From Chitinophaga polysaccharea (GTDB lineage Bacteria > Bacteroidota > Bacteroidia > Chitinophagales > Chitinophagaceae), in NCBI RefSeq assembly GCF_902150045.1, contig NZ_CABFVU010000004.1, positions 744,001-808,000 on the forward strand: DNA of 64,000 nt, given 5' to 3'. Both the position numbers and the translations under genes were made by a program. Positions 8,422 to 18,137 of this stretch are shown here, piece by piece (position 1 is the first letter of the stretch; each line of letters begins with the position of its first letter). The notes beneath the pieces were generated by a model. It ran no database searches. It saw only the letters and a program-made list of their open reading frames with translations, and was not told where the DNA came from.

Positions 8422-10032
8422 ATGAAGATAATTACCTGTGCATTATGCCTGCTCGCCACCACCGCAATTGCACAATCAAACGGAGATGTTTCCAGGGTAT
8501 GGATATCAGACAAAGGCGACGGTACCTATAGGAACCCGGTGCTGTATGCAGATTATTCCGATCCCGACGCAATCCGCGTAGGAAATGATTACTACCTCAC
8601 CGCCTCCAGTTTCGATGCGGTTCCCGGATTGCCCATCCTGCATTCCAGGGATCTTGTGAACTGGCGTATCATAGGGCATGCCTTGCTAAGGCAGCCTCCT
8701 TATGATCATTTTGCTGCACCCCGGCACGGCAATGGTGTTTGGGCCCCTGCTATACGTTATCACAACAATGAATTTTATATCTATTATCCTGATCCGGACT
8801 TTGGGATATACGTGGTGAAAGCAAAACAGATAACAGGCCCCTGGAGCGTTCCGCAGCTGGTAGTGGCAGGCAAAGGGCTGATTGATCCCTGCCCTTTATG
8901 GGATGATAACGGGAACGTATATATGGTGCATGCCTATGCCGGCAGCCGTGCAGGTATCAAAAGCATCATAGTAGTAAAGCAGCTGGATGCCAGCGGCACT
9001 AAAGCTATGGATGAAGGCGTAATGGTATTTGACGGGCATGATGATCATCCCACGCTGGAAGGGCCCAAGTTTTACAAACGTAACGGCTATTATTACATCT
9101 TCGCACCCGCAGGCGGCGTTGCCACCGGCTGGCAGCTTGTTATGCGCTCTAAGCAAGTATACGGGCCCTACGAAAGCAAAATTGTGATGGACCAGGGAAA
9201 GTCGCCCGTAAATGGGCCACACCAGGGCGCCTGGGTGCAAACGCAAAAAGGGGAGGACTGGTTCCTGCATTTCCAGGACCTGGATGCCTACGGGAGGGTA
9301 ATACATCTCCAGCCGATGAAATGGGTGAACGACTGGCCCGTGATAGGAGTGGATCAAGACAACGATGGAAAAGGCGAGCCGGTGCTGACATTTCGTAAAC
9401 CCAATGGAGCAGCCCCTCAACCGGTTGCCACGCCACAGGAGTCTGATGAGTTTAACACATCGGCATTAGGGCTGCAGTGGCAATGGCAGGCCAATCCGGC
9501 CGCCGGATGGGCATTTCCTTCCGTGACCAAAGGCAGCCTGCGATTATTCGGTGCACAGGTGCCGGACAGCGCCCGTAACCTCTGGGAAGTGCCCAATGTG
9601 CTCCTGCAGAAATTCCCGGCGCCGGTATTCCAGGCTACCACAAAGCTTAGCTTCAAACCGCGGCAAACCGGCGACCGTATCAGCTTTCTTGTGATGGGAA
9701 CAGATTACGCGGGCTTGTCGCTGATCAAAAAGGCAAACGGTGTTTATTTGTCGTACTTCACCTGTAAACAGGCAGATAAAGGCAATGCTGAAACCGTTGC
9801 AGAAATAGCAGATATAACGGCAACGGATATATTTTTCCGGGTAAAGGTAACTACAGGCGGCATTTGCCGTTTCAGCTACAGTACAGATGGAAAAACCTTT
9901 ACTGACACAGGAGAGCCCTTTACCGCCGTTCCCGGCAGGTGGATAGGTGCGAAGATGGGATTATGCTGCAGCCGGGATGTAAAAACAAATGATGCCGGCT
10001 GGGCCGATGTGGATTGGTGGCGGGTGGAATAG
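8422..10032 (+). CDS. glycoside hydrolase family 43 (beta-xylosidase-like), secreted
   Basis: A 536-residue exported enzyme, signal peptide 1-17 (ending AIAQ). The five-blade GH43 propeller spans ~30-320. The catalytic base is in DYSDPDAIRVGNDYYLTASS, the pKa-modulating Asp in LIDPCPLWDDNG, and the acid Glu in HPTLEGPKFYKRNGYYYIF. A C-terminal concanavalin-like sandwich (~340-536, Beta_xylosidase_C2 type) follows. It probably removes xylose or arabinose side chains, for example from xylogalacturonan or arabinan in pectin; which one is inference. A motif shared with the LacI/SusC region ties it to the pectin locus. Confidence 0.88.
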   Translation: MKIITCALCLLATTAIAQSNGDVSRVWISDKGDGTYRNPVLYADYSDPDAIRVGNDYYLTASSFDAVPGLPILHSRDLVNWRIIGHALLRQPPYDHFAAPRHGNGVWAPAIRYHNNEFYIYYPDPDFGIYVVKAKQITGPWSVPQLVVAGKGLIDPCPLWDDNGNVYMVHAYAGSRAGIKSIIVVKQLDASGTKAMDEGVMVFDGHDDHPTLEGPKFYKRNGYYYIFAPAGGVATGWQLVMRSKQVYGPYESKIVMDQGKSPVNGPHQGAWVQTQKGEDWFLHFQDLDAYGRVIHLQPMKWVNDWPVIGVDQDNDGKGEPVLTFRKPNGAAPQPVATPQESDEFNTSALGLQWQWQANPAAGWAFPSVTKGSLRLFGAQVPDSARNLWEVPNVLLQKFPAPVFQATTKLSFKPRQTGDRISFLVMGTDYAGLSLIKKANGVYLSYFTCKQADKGNAETVAEIADITATDIFFRVKVTTGGICRFSYSTDGKTFTDTGEPFTAVPGRWIGAKMGLCCSRDVKTNDAGWADVDWWRVE

Positions 10033-10038
10033 GACCGG

Positions 10039-11073
10039 TTATTTTTTCTTCTTTGCCGCCGGTTGTATAAGCAATTCTGAATGTAATACCCTTGTTTCAA
10101 ATTCTTTCACCGGTCGTTTGCTTTCTATCAGTTGCAGCAACAGCTCGGTGGCTACCTGTCCCATTTCAAAAGCAGGTTGCCGTACAACAGTGATGGGCGC
10201 ATGCAGCAGCTCAATCAGGTCTGAATTGGAAAACCCGGTAAGGGCTATTTCATCGGGAATTGCTACCCTGGCCTTTTTAAGCGCACGCATACAACCAGTG
10301 GTCAGTTTATCCGATGTGGTAAAAATAGCGTCTGGTTTCTGCTTTAATTTAAGCAGCTGGTTCACCGCATCTGTTACTTCAGGAAGCAGCATGCCGCCAT
10401 GAAAACAATACTTGATCAGCGCCGGCTGCGCCTGGATGCCATGTTTTTCCAATGCGGCCACATAGCCGGCTACACGCTCCCGTGTAATGGAAAGATGAGC
10501 GGAATTGGTAATGCATGCAATGCGCCGGTAACCCTGCTGAAGCAGGTGCATAGTGGCATTATAGGCGCCCTGGAAATTATCAACCATCACCTTATGCGTG
10601 GCAATGTCTTCAATGATCCTGTCAAAAAATACAATCGGAAACCCATACTGGTGCAGTGCTTTGAGATGTGTAAGATCTTTCGTGGCGCTGGACACGGAAA
10701 TGAGCAACCCATCTATCGACCGTGAAGCCAGGTATTGTAATGTTCTCACTTCTTTCTCAAATGATTCATGGCTCTGGGAAATAATTACCGTATAGCCTTT
10801 CTCGTTAGCTACAGATTCGATACCATTGATCGTTTGCGAAAAAAAACTGTTGGCAATTTCAGATACGATCACGCCGATAGACCTGCTCTTCTTCTCTTTT
10901 AAACTCAGCGCAATGGGATTGGGATGATAGTTCAACCGCGCTGCATGTTCCAGTACCAGCTGCTTTGTAGCCGCACTGATTTCATGGCTGTCGCGCAATG
11001 CGCGCGACACAGTAGAGGTGGACAGGCGGAGCGCCTGTGCGATATCTTTGATGGTTGCTGCTCTGTACTTCAT
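10039..11073 (-). CDS. LacI-family transcriptional regulator of the pectin locus
   Basis: A 344-residue LacI/GalR regulator. Residues 4-27 (ATIKDIAQALRLSTSTVSRA) are the helix-turn-helix and NYHPNPIALSLKEKKS the hinge helix. A periplasmic-binding-protein-like sensor domain follows (IGVIVSEIANSFFSQTINGIE to the C-terminus). The ATG at 11073 is chosen because the HTH starts within four residues; an upstream in-frame start would add 50 unrelated residues. It is divergent from SusC and downstream of, and convergent with, the GH43. The ligand is probably a pectin-derived sugar, by context. Confidence 0.9.
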   Translation of the reverse strand: MKYRAATIKDIAQALRLSTSTVSRALRDSHEISAATKQLVLEHAARLNYHPNPIALSLKEKKSRSIGVIVSEIANSFFSQTINGIESVANEKGYTVIISQSHESFEKEVRTLQYLASRSIDGLLISVSSATKDLTHLKALHQYGFPIVFFDRIIEDIATHKVMVDNFQGAYNATMHLLQQGYRRIACITNSAHLSITRERVAGYVAALEKHGIQAQPALIKYCFHGGMLLPEVTDAVNQLLKLKQKPDAIFTTSDKLTTGCMRALKKARVAIPDEIALTGFSNSDLIELLHAPITVVRQPAFEMGQVATELLLQLIESKRPVKEFETRVLHSELLIQPAAKKKK

Positions 11074-11126
11074 AACGTCTTCCGGACTATGTTTTCCGGC
11101 ATTCTTATTAGTGGTGAAAGTAACGA

Positions 11127-11153
11127 TTTTTCCGGGAACGATTGCGTAAATAA
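11127..11153. promoter_or_regulatory. candidate LacI-type operator in the lacI/susC divergent region
   Basis: Near-identical (25 of 27) to the segment at 8281-8307, with core CGGGAACGATTGC. It lies 54 bp upstream of the lacI start and 138 bp upstream of the susC start, a position suited to autoregulation and control of the PUL operon. Confidence 0.55.
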
Positions 11154-11290
11154 ACTTCACCGTTAGCAAATTGTTCTGTAGACTTGTAACAGCACAACAT
11201 GGAAGAAAGAGCTCCTGTTTCAACCAATTAAATCACCACGCTAATTATCGCAGAATCTTTATTTGCCATTTAAAATTCACGCCAAACGTT

Positions 11291-14248
11291 ATGAAAAGAA
11301 TTTATCTCATTTGCTTATTGCTGCTGGGGTTCGGCAGCTGGGCGATTGCACAGACCCGTACTGTAAAAGGGAAGGTCACAGATGCCGCCACCGGCGATCC
11401 CTTGCCGCTTGTAAGCGTCCAGGTGAAAGGCACTACCACGGGCACTCAAACAGATGCACACGGAAACTTTGCCTTACAGGTGCCGGAAGGAAAAAAAACA
11501 GACCTGTTATTCAGCTACATAGGGTACACAGCAGTTACGCTGGCAGCGGATAATGTTAACATGACAATAAAAATGGAGCCTAACAATAAGAAACTGGATG
11601 AAATTGTAGTGGTAGGTTATGGCCTGGTGAAAAAAAGGGATCTCACGGGTGCTGTGGTGTCGGTGAAAGGAGAGGAGCTTAAAAAAGTACCCTCTACCAA
11701 CGTGATGGAATCAGTGCAGGGAAGGCTGCCCGGTGTGGATATTACCCGCAGTAGCGGCGCAGCGGGTGCAAAAGTAAATGTAACGGTGAGAGGTAACAGA
11801 TCTATCAGGGCCAGCAATGGTCCGCTGTATATTGTTGACGGTGTGCAGTATGAAAATATACAGGATATCAATCCTAACGATATCCAGTCGATGGAAGTAT
11901 TGAAAGATGCGTCTTCCACCGCCATTTATGGCTCCCGTGGCGCTAACGGTGTAATTATGGTAACCACCAAACGCGGTTCCTCCGGTAAGCCAAAAGTTAA
12001 CGTGAGCTCCTATGTTGGTTCCTCAGAAGTAAACGGTTACCCGCGCATGAGTAACGGGCAGGAATATACGGCATTGAAAAGAGAAGCCAACCGTACTACA
12101 GGCAGATGGGCCAGCGAAGCCGATGATCCCAAAATATTCAACGCATTTGAGCTGAATGAAATTAAGGACAATCTCTGGGCCGACTATGCTGATCTGTTAT
12201 TGCATAACGGCTTACAACAAGATTACCAGGCAGGCATCTCCGGAGGATCAGAAAAAACAAAGGTTTATTTCTCCTTCGACTATTTCAATGAAAAAGGATT
12301 GCTGAAGCTGGATGATCTCAAACGTTATTCTACCCGTTTGAATATTGACCAGACTATTAACGATGCGATCAAGATAGGTGCGCAAAGCCAGATCACTTAC
12401 TACGATCAGAGTGCCCGCCGCGATCCGCTTAACCAGGCGAACAAGTATATTCCCCTGGCTATCCCTTATGATTCCGCCGGAAACTTTGTGCTGTTCCCTA
12501 ACAGTGGCTCGGCCATCAATCCCCTGGCAGATGAGCAACCGAACGCTTACCAGAATAACACCCGTACTACCCGCACTTTTCTCAATGCTTACCTGGAACT
12601 GACTCCTTTCAGCGGTTTCCTGTTCCGTTCGAACTTTGGGGTAACACTGGAAAATGCCAAACAGGGTGTATTTGCATCGAAAAACTCTATTGACCGTTCT
12701 ACTTCCTCTACTTCCCGGTCTCAATCGAACGGCAGTACCCGCCGCTTCCTTAGCTGGGAAAACGTGGCTACCTATACAAAAACAATCGGTGATCATTCCT
12801 TTGGTATTACTGGCGTAGCCAGCGTATTATCGGACCAGCGTGATTCCTCAATGATGCAGGGAGAAGGGCAACTGTTACCTTCACAGCTGTACTATGCTTT
12901 ACAAAACAATGTAAGCGGCATTGCGGTAAGAAGTATGTACCAGTCGAGCAAACTGATCTCCTTTACAGGCAGGCTGAATTATGCCTACAAAGGAAAATAC
13001 CTGCTATCGCTCACCGGCAGGTCCGACGGATCCTCCAAATTATCGCCGGGCAACAAATGGGCCTTTTTCCCTTCAGTAGCCGCGGCCTGGCGTATCAGCG
13101 ACGAAACGTTCATGAAGTCGCAGACCTTTTTCAGCGACCTGAAGCTGAGAGTGAGCTATGGCATAGCTGGTAACGATGCGGTGGATCCTTATTCTACCAT
13201 GAGCTATCTCACCAAAATACCTTTCTCCTGGGATGATACCAATGCTGCTACTGCCTATGCTATCGGCGACCAGGCCGGTAACAAGGGGCTTAAATGGGAA
13301 TTGTCTGCCACAAAAAATATAGGGCTCGATTTCGGTATTGTTGCCAACAGGATTTCCGGTAGCATCGACTACTATGATACACAAACGAAAGACCTGCTGC
13401 TGCAACGTACATTGCCAACTTCTTCCGGCGTAAGCAGCGTAGTGCAGAACATTGGCAAAACCCGTAACAGGGGTATTGAAATAGGTATTAATACAACAAA
13501 TATATCAACAGGCGATTTCCGGTGGACTTCCAACATCGTGTACTCCCGTAACAAGGAAGAAATTGTTGCGCTGGCAGATGGCAGTACCAATGACGTAGCT
13601 AACGGATGGTTTATTGGTTCTCCTGTTAAAGTGTATTATGACTACGAGAAAACAGGTATCTGGCAAACATCAGAAGCAGCCGAAGCTGCAAAGTATGGTT
13701 ACAAACCAGGTGATATCAAAGTGAAAGACCAGGACGGTAAAGGCACTATCAATACATCCGACCGTGTGATACTGGGCGCACAGGTGCCCAAATGGAGCGG
13801 TGGTTTCAATAACGATCTGCGGTATAAAAACTTTGATCTCAATATTTACGTATTTGCCCGCATTGGCCAATGGATCAATTCTGAATATGCAGCGAAGTAT
13901 GATCCGCAGGGATTGGAGAACAGTGCACCGGTTAACTACTGGACACCTGAAAATCCATCCAACGATTACCCGCGGCCCAATGCCAGTCTTTCGAAAGACG
14001 GTACACCTTTCATCAAAACACTGGGATATAAAGACGGCTCTTTCGTGAAGATCCGCAATCTCTCCCTCGGCTATACGTTTTCCGCTGAAGCGCTGAAGTC
14101 GATGCACCTGAGCAGTCTTCGTTTATACGTTACCGGTAAGAACCTTTTTACTTTCAGTAAAGTGAAGGATTATGACCCTGAAAGAGGAGGCGATTTGAGT
14201 AATCCGCTTACGAAGATGTATGTAGCAGGAATAAATGTTGAGTTCTAA
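11291..14248 (+). CDS. SusC/RagA-family TonB-dependent outer-membrane transporter
   Basis: A 985-residue outer-membrane importer of oligosaccharides. Signal peptide 1-20 (ending AIAQ), carboxypeptidase-D-like domain ~24-100 (VKGKVTDAATGDPLPLVSVQ), TonB plug ~110-230 with the SusC signature AIYGSRGANGVIMVTTKRG, then a 22-strand barrel ending in NVEF. The ATG at 11291 is chosen because it begins the signal peptide; an upstream in-frame start adds 40 residues without signal character. It is first in an operon with susD 17 bp downstream. Context suggests pectic oligogalacturonides as cargo. Confidence 0.93.
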   Translation: MKRIYLICLLLLGFGSWAIAQTRTVKGKVTDAATGDPLPLVSVQVKGTTTGTQTDAHGNFALQVPEGKKTDLLFSYIGYTAVTLAADNVNMTIKMEPNNKKLDEIVVVGYGLVKKRDLTGAVVSVKGEELKKVPSTNVMESVQGRLPGVDITRSSGAAGAKVNVTVRGNRSIRASNGPLYIVDGVQYENIQDINPNDIQSMEVLKDASSTAIYGSRGANGVIMVTTKRGSSGKPKVNVSSYVGSSEVNGYPRMSNGQEYTALKREANRTTGRWASEADDPKIFNAFELNEIKDNLWADYADLLLHNGLQQDYQAGISGGSEKTKVYFSFDYFNEKGLLKLDDLKRYSTRLNIDQTINDAIKIGAQSQITYYDQSARRDPLNQANKYIPLAIPYDSAGNFVLFPNSGSAINPLADEQPNAYQNNTRTTRTFLNAYLELTPFSGFLFRSNFGVTLENAKQGVFASKNSIDRSTSSTSRSQSNGSTRRFLSWENVATYTKTIGDHSFGITGVASVLSDQRDSSMMQGEGQLLPSQLYYALQNNVSGIAVRSMYQSSKLISFTGRLNYAYKGKYLLSLTGRSDGSSKLSPGNKWAFFPSVAAAWRISDETFMKSQTFFSDLKLRVSYGIAGNDAVDPYSTMSYLTKIPFSWDDTNAATAYAIGDQAGNKGLKWELSATKNIGLDFGIVANRISGSIDYYDTQTKDLLLQRTLPTSSGVSSVVQNIGKTRNRGIEIGINTTNISTGDFRWTSNIVYSRNKEEIVALADGSTNDVANGWFIGSPVKVYYDYEKTGIWQTSEAAEAAKYGYKPGDIKVKDQDGKGTINTSDRVILGAQVPKWSGGFNNDLRYKNFDLNIYVFARIGQWINSEYAAKYDPQGLENSAPVNYWTPENPSNDYPRPNASLSKDGTPFIKTLGYKDGSFVKIRNLSLGYTFSAEALKSMHLSSLRLYVTGKNLFTFSKVKDYDPERGGDLSNPLTKMYVAGINVEF

Positions 14249-14265
14249 TCTTTAAAAACGTAACA

Positions 14266-15906
14266 ATGACACCCAGTATAAATAAATACCTCATCATATT
14301 GTACATCGCGGCGGGAAGTCTTGCCGGCTGTAATAAACAACTGGAAGAATACAATCCCGGTGGCACTACCACTGATGCCGTTTATTCCACACCGGAAGGT
14401 TTTGAAACGCTGGTAAATGCAGCGTATACCTATAACCGCTGGTGGTATGGGAAGGAAGAAGGATATAGCATCTCCGAAATGGGGACCGATATATGGACCA
14501 GCGGCACCGGTGATAAATACCCGGACATGACCAACTATAATAACCTGCAGGCCAGTAATTCCGTGATGAGTGTTTTATGGAAACAACTGTATGCGGCTAT
14601 CAACCTGTGCAATGCGGGGATTAACCGGATCGATAACGCAGGGCTGCCGGAAGACCGTAAGAAGATACGCGCTGCAGAGCTGCATTTTCTTCGTGCATTT
14701 TACTACTGGCATATCGTGGAAACCTGGGGCGGTGTTCATTTCACGCTCACCGAAACATCGGGAGTGGTTACTACGGCTAGCCGTACGCCGGTAGATACAT
14801 TTTATGCGCAGATCTTCCGCGACCTGGGCGAAGCGGTGAATAACCTGCCCACTACCACATCCGACTATGGCCGTGTTACAAAGCCAGCTGCAGAAGCTTT
14901 CCTGGCAAGAATGTATCTCACCCGTGGTATGAACCAGCAGGCCGCCGACCTGGCAGATAAAGTAATTAACAGTTATGGCTATACGCTGCAGCCGAAGTAC
15001 GCGGATCTCTGGCGTATGGACAACCTGCAGAACAAGGAAGTGATCTGGGCGGTAAATTACATGAAGAACCTTGTGTTTGACGACCGGACAGACGCTACGC
15101 TGTTTCCTAACGGGCACTCCCGCGGCGCCAACAACGCGCATATGCTGTTTGCCATGAAATATGATGATTTGCCCGGTATGCAGCGGGATATCCTCAACCA
15201 GCGGCCATTTAACAGGTATATGCCTACGCTTTTCCTGTTAAACCTCTTTAATGAAAATGCCGATGCACGTTATGAGGGATCTTTCAAACAGGTATGGTAT
15301 TGTAATAACCTTAAAACTGCACCGGCAGGCATGAAGCTGGGTGATACTGCTATCTACTGCAGTAAGTATGTGCTGCCTGCTTCCACCAAATACCGGATTT
15401 ACGACAGGAATGCCGTGTATACAGAAAACGGTGGAGGAAAGGACCGCACCCGTTATGTGTCGTTCTACAAATTTGATGACCCCACACGGGCATCTATGAA
15501 CGAAGAACAAAGCGCCAGGGATGCATTTATTATCAGGCTTGCCGAAATGTACCTTATTGCGGCGGAAGCGCAGTTTAAGCTGGGCAATTCTTCTAAAGCT
15601 GCTGAGTATATTAATGTGATCCGTAAACGGGCTACTATTACAGGGCATGAAGCAGAGATGGTGGTTAAAGCTGCAGACATCAATCTTGATTTTATTCTTG
15701 ATGAGCGGGCGAGAGAGCTGGCAGGTGAACAGCTTCGCTGGTTTGATCTGAAGCGTACCGGCAAATTGGGAGAACGGATTGCCCTGCATAATCCCGACGC
15801 CAAAGCATATTTTCAGTCGTACCACACACTGCGGCCCATTCCGCAGGACCAGATCGACGCCGTAACAAATAAAGATGAATTTAAGCAGAACGATAAATAC
15901 AACTAA
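14266..15906 (+). CDS. SusD/RagB-family glycan-binding lipoprotein
   Basis: A 546-residue surface lipoprotein that caps the SusC barrel and captures glycan. The signal peptide has lipobox LAGC (Cys22). TPR-like helices follow, with the usual motifs YTYNRWWYGKEEGY, LHFLRAFYYWHIVETWGGV, the C-terminal RLAEMYLIAAEAQFKLG and DERARELAGEQLRWFDLKRTGKL, ending LRPIPQDQIDAVTN. Its stop overlaps the next ATG by one base (TAATG), so it is translationally coupled to the esterase-polygalacturonase gene. Confidence 0.93.
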   Translation: MTPSINKYLIILYIAAGSLAGCNKQLEEYNPGGTTTDAVYSTPEGFETLVNAAYTYNRWWYGKEEGYSISEMGTDIWTSGTGDKYPDMTNYNNLQASNSVMSVLWKQLYAAINLCNAGINRIDNAGLPEDRKKIRAAELHFLRAFYYWHIVETWGGVHFTLTETSGVVTTASRTPVDTFYAQIFRDLGEAVNNLPTTTSDYGRVTKPAAEAFLARMYLTRGMNQQAADLADKVINSYGYTLQPKYADLWRMDNLQNKEVIWAVNYMKNLVFDDRTDATLFPNGHSRGANNAHMLFAMKYDDLPGMQRDILNQRPFNRYMPTLFLLNLFNENADARYEGSFKQVWYCNNLKTAPAGMKLGDTAIYCSKYVLPASTKYRIYDRNAVYTENGGGKDRTRYVSFYKFDDPTRASMNEEQSARDAFIIRLAEMYLIAAEAQFKLGNSSKAAEYINVIRKRATITGHEAEMVVKAADINLDFILDERARELAGEQLRWFDLKRTGKLGERIALHNPDAKAYFQSYHTLRPIPQDQIDAVTNKDEFKQNDKYN

Positions 15907-18137
15907 TGAAAATTCTTCAGATACTTTTATTATCATTATTGGGACTGGCGCCGGCCGGTCCCAAACCGGTTATATTCATGATCGGCGATTCCACGATGGC
16001 AGACAAACCGCTGGAAGATAATCCTGAACGGGGATGGGGGCAATTGTTCTCGCAATTTTTTGAAAAAGATGTTATCATCAAGAACTATGCAGTAAACGGG
16101 AGAAGCACCAGGAGCTTTATCGATGAACATAGATGGGATAGCGTGTTAGCGCAACTGAAGCCGGGAGATTGGGTGATGATCCAGTTTGGCCATAACGATG
16201 GGAAGATCAGTGATCCCACCCGCTATGCCGCACCGGAAGGAGCTTATAAAACTAACCTGGAACGTTTTGTAAAAGAGGCCCGTGCCAGGGGCGCCCATCC
16301 CGTGCTTATTACGCCGGTGGCGCGCCGTAAATTTACTAAAGGAGTTTTGGAAGATACCCACGGCGCTTATCCCGTAGTGGTAAGAGCCGTGGCAAAGGCT
16401 ACGCAAACGCCGCTGATCGATTTACAGCAAAGTAGTTCGGCATTGTTGAGTAAGGAAGGAGAGGCAGCTACCATGAAAATGTTTCGTACTACGCCTCCGG
16501 GGCATTATAACTCTTTGCCACAGGGCATTACAGACAATACACATTTTTCCGCTTATGGCGCTGCTACTATAGCCGCGCTGGTAGCACGTGAAATAAGGGA
16601 GAAGAAATTACCATTGGCAGATTACCTGCAACAAACTCCTTTTGAAGGCAAATATGCCTACGAACTACCACAGATCTACGAACCGCATTTCAGGAAAGAT
16701 ACTTTTATAATTACCTCGTTTGGTGCAAAAGCAGATGGTATCACACTAAACAGCAAAGCTATCAACGAGGCCATCAGTGCCTGTAACAGTAAGGGCGGCG
16801 GCGTAGTGCTGGTGCCCTCGGGTATGTGGCTCACCGGCCCCATCGTACTGAAAAGCAATGTGAACCTTCACCTGGAAAAGAATGCCGTGTTGCAGTTTAC
16901 AACCGACTTCGACCAATACCCGCTGATCAACACCACCTACGAAGGGCTGGAAGCGGTGCGCTGCCAGGCGCCTGTTTCCGCCATCAACCAGGAAAATATA
17001 GCCGTTACCGGTAGTGGTATCCTTGACGGTGGCGGTGATGCGTGGCGTATTGTTAAGAGGGCAAAGCTCACTGAAACCCAATGGGAGAAGCTGGTGGCAT
17101 CCGGTGGCCTGGTAGGCCCGGACAGCGCTAACTGGTATCCTACACAATCGTCTTATCGCGGCGCCAATACCAATCAGCCGGGCGTTATCAAGCCAGGTAG
17201 CAAAGTAACAGACTACGCTGGTATAAAAGACTTCCTGCGGCCAAATATGGTGAGCATAGCCTCCTGTAAGAATGTATTACTGGAAGGGGTCACCTTCCAG
17301 AATTCACCTGCATGGTGCCTGCATCCCCTGCTTTGTGAAAACATCACCCTGCGTGGTATTTATGCCAGGAATCCCTGGTATGCACAGAACGGGGATGGTG
17401 TGGACCTTGAATCGTGCCGTCAGGCGCAGATCGTAGACTGCACCTTTGATGTGGGCGATGATGGTATCTGTATTAAATCCGGAAGGGACGAACAGGGACG
17501 TAAACGGGGCAAGCCTACCGAAAATGTGATAGTGCAGCACTGCACCGTATATCATGCCCACGGCGGCTTTGTGATAGGCAGCGAAATGTCGGGCGGCGCC
17601 CGTAATATTTATGTATCGGATTGCTCTTTCCTGGGTACCGACATCGGGCTGCGCTTCAAAACTGCCCGGGGCCGTGGCGGCATAGTGGAGGATATTTATG
17701 CCGCTACCATCAACATGAAGGATATTCCCGGTGAAGCCATCCTGTTTGATATGTATTATGCAGCTAAAGACCCGGTGCCGCTGGCAGGGGAGAAGAGGAC
17801 CGCCCCACGTGTGGAAACATTGCCGGTAACGGATGCCACCCCGGTGTTCCGCAATTTTTATATGAATAATATTGTATGCAGCGGCGCAAAAAAAGCCGTG
17901 TTCATACGCGGACTACCGGAAATGCCTGTACGCAATATCCACCTGCGGGACCTGGTGATAAAGGCAGAGGAAGGCATTCAGTGCCTGGAGGCGGAAGACA
18001 TACACTTCAATAAAGTGTACCTGCTTACCTCTTCCGGCCAGAAACCGGTGCAAACACGCAATACAAAGCATATTACATTCGATAGTTGCAGTTACCGCGA
18101 TACTAAAACCCAATCAACAGAAGATCATGCGTTTTAA
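15906..18137 (+). CDS. bifunctional SGNH esterase (rhamnogalacturonan acetylesterase-like) - GH28 polygalacturonase
   Basis: A 743-residue secreted fusion. Residues 1-18 are a signal peptide. The SGNH domain (~20-240) has the block-I Ser29 in MIGDSTMAD, an NGRS block, FGHND, and Asp210/His213 in DNTHFSAYG, as in CE12 acetylesterases. The GH28 right-handed beta-helix (~255-735) has NGDGVD (Asn495, Asp497), GDDGICIKSG (Asp518/519), AHGGFVIGSEMSGG (His552) and LRFKT, the four GH28 motifs. One enzyme would thus remove acetyl groups and cut galacturonan. It overlaps the GH105 start by 11 bp. Confidence 0.9.
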   Translation: MKILQILLLSLLGLAPAGPKPVIFMIGDSTMADKPLEDNPERGWGQLFSQFFEKDVIIKNYAVNGRSTRSFIDEHRWDSVLAQLKPGDWVMIQFGHNDGKISDPTRYAAPEGAYKTNLERFVKEARARGAHPVLITPVARRKFTKGVLEDTHGAYPVVVRAVAKATQTPLIDLQQSSSALLSKEGEAATMKMFRTTPPGHYNSLPQGITDNTHFSAYGAATIAALVAREIREKKLPLADYLQQTPFEGKYAYELPQIYEPHFRKDTFIITSFGAKADGITLNSKAINEAISACNSKGGGVVLVPSGMWLTGPIVLKSNVNLHLEKNAVLQFTTDFDQYPLINTTYEGLEAVRCQAPVSAINQENIAVTGSGILDGGGDAWRIVKRAKLTETQWEKLVASGGLVGPDSANWYPTQSSYRGANTNQPGVIKPGSKVTDYAGIKDFLRPNMVSIASCKNVLLEGVTFQNSPAWCLHPLLCENITLRGIYARNPWYAQNGDGVDLESCRQAQIVDCTFDVGDDGICIKSGRDEQGRKRGKPTENVIVQHCTVYHAHGGFVIGSEMSGGARNIYVSDCSFLGTDIGLRFKTARGRGGIVEDIYAATINMKDIPGEAILFDMYYAAKDPVPLAGEKRTAPRVETLPVTDATPVFRNFYMNNIVCSGAKKAVFIRGLPEMPVRNIHLRDLVIKAEEGIQCLEAEDIHFNKVYLLTSSGQKPVQTRNTKHITFDSCSYRDTKTQSTEDHAF

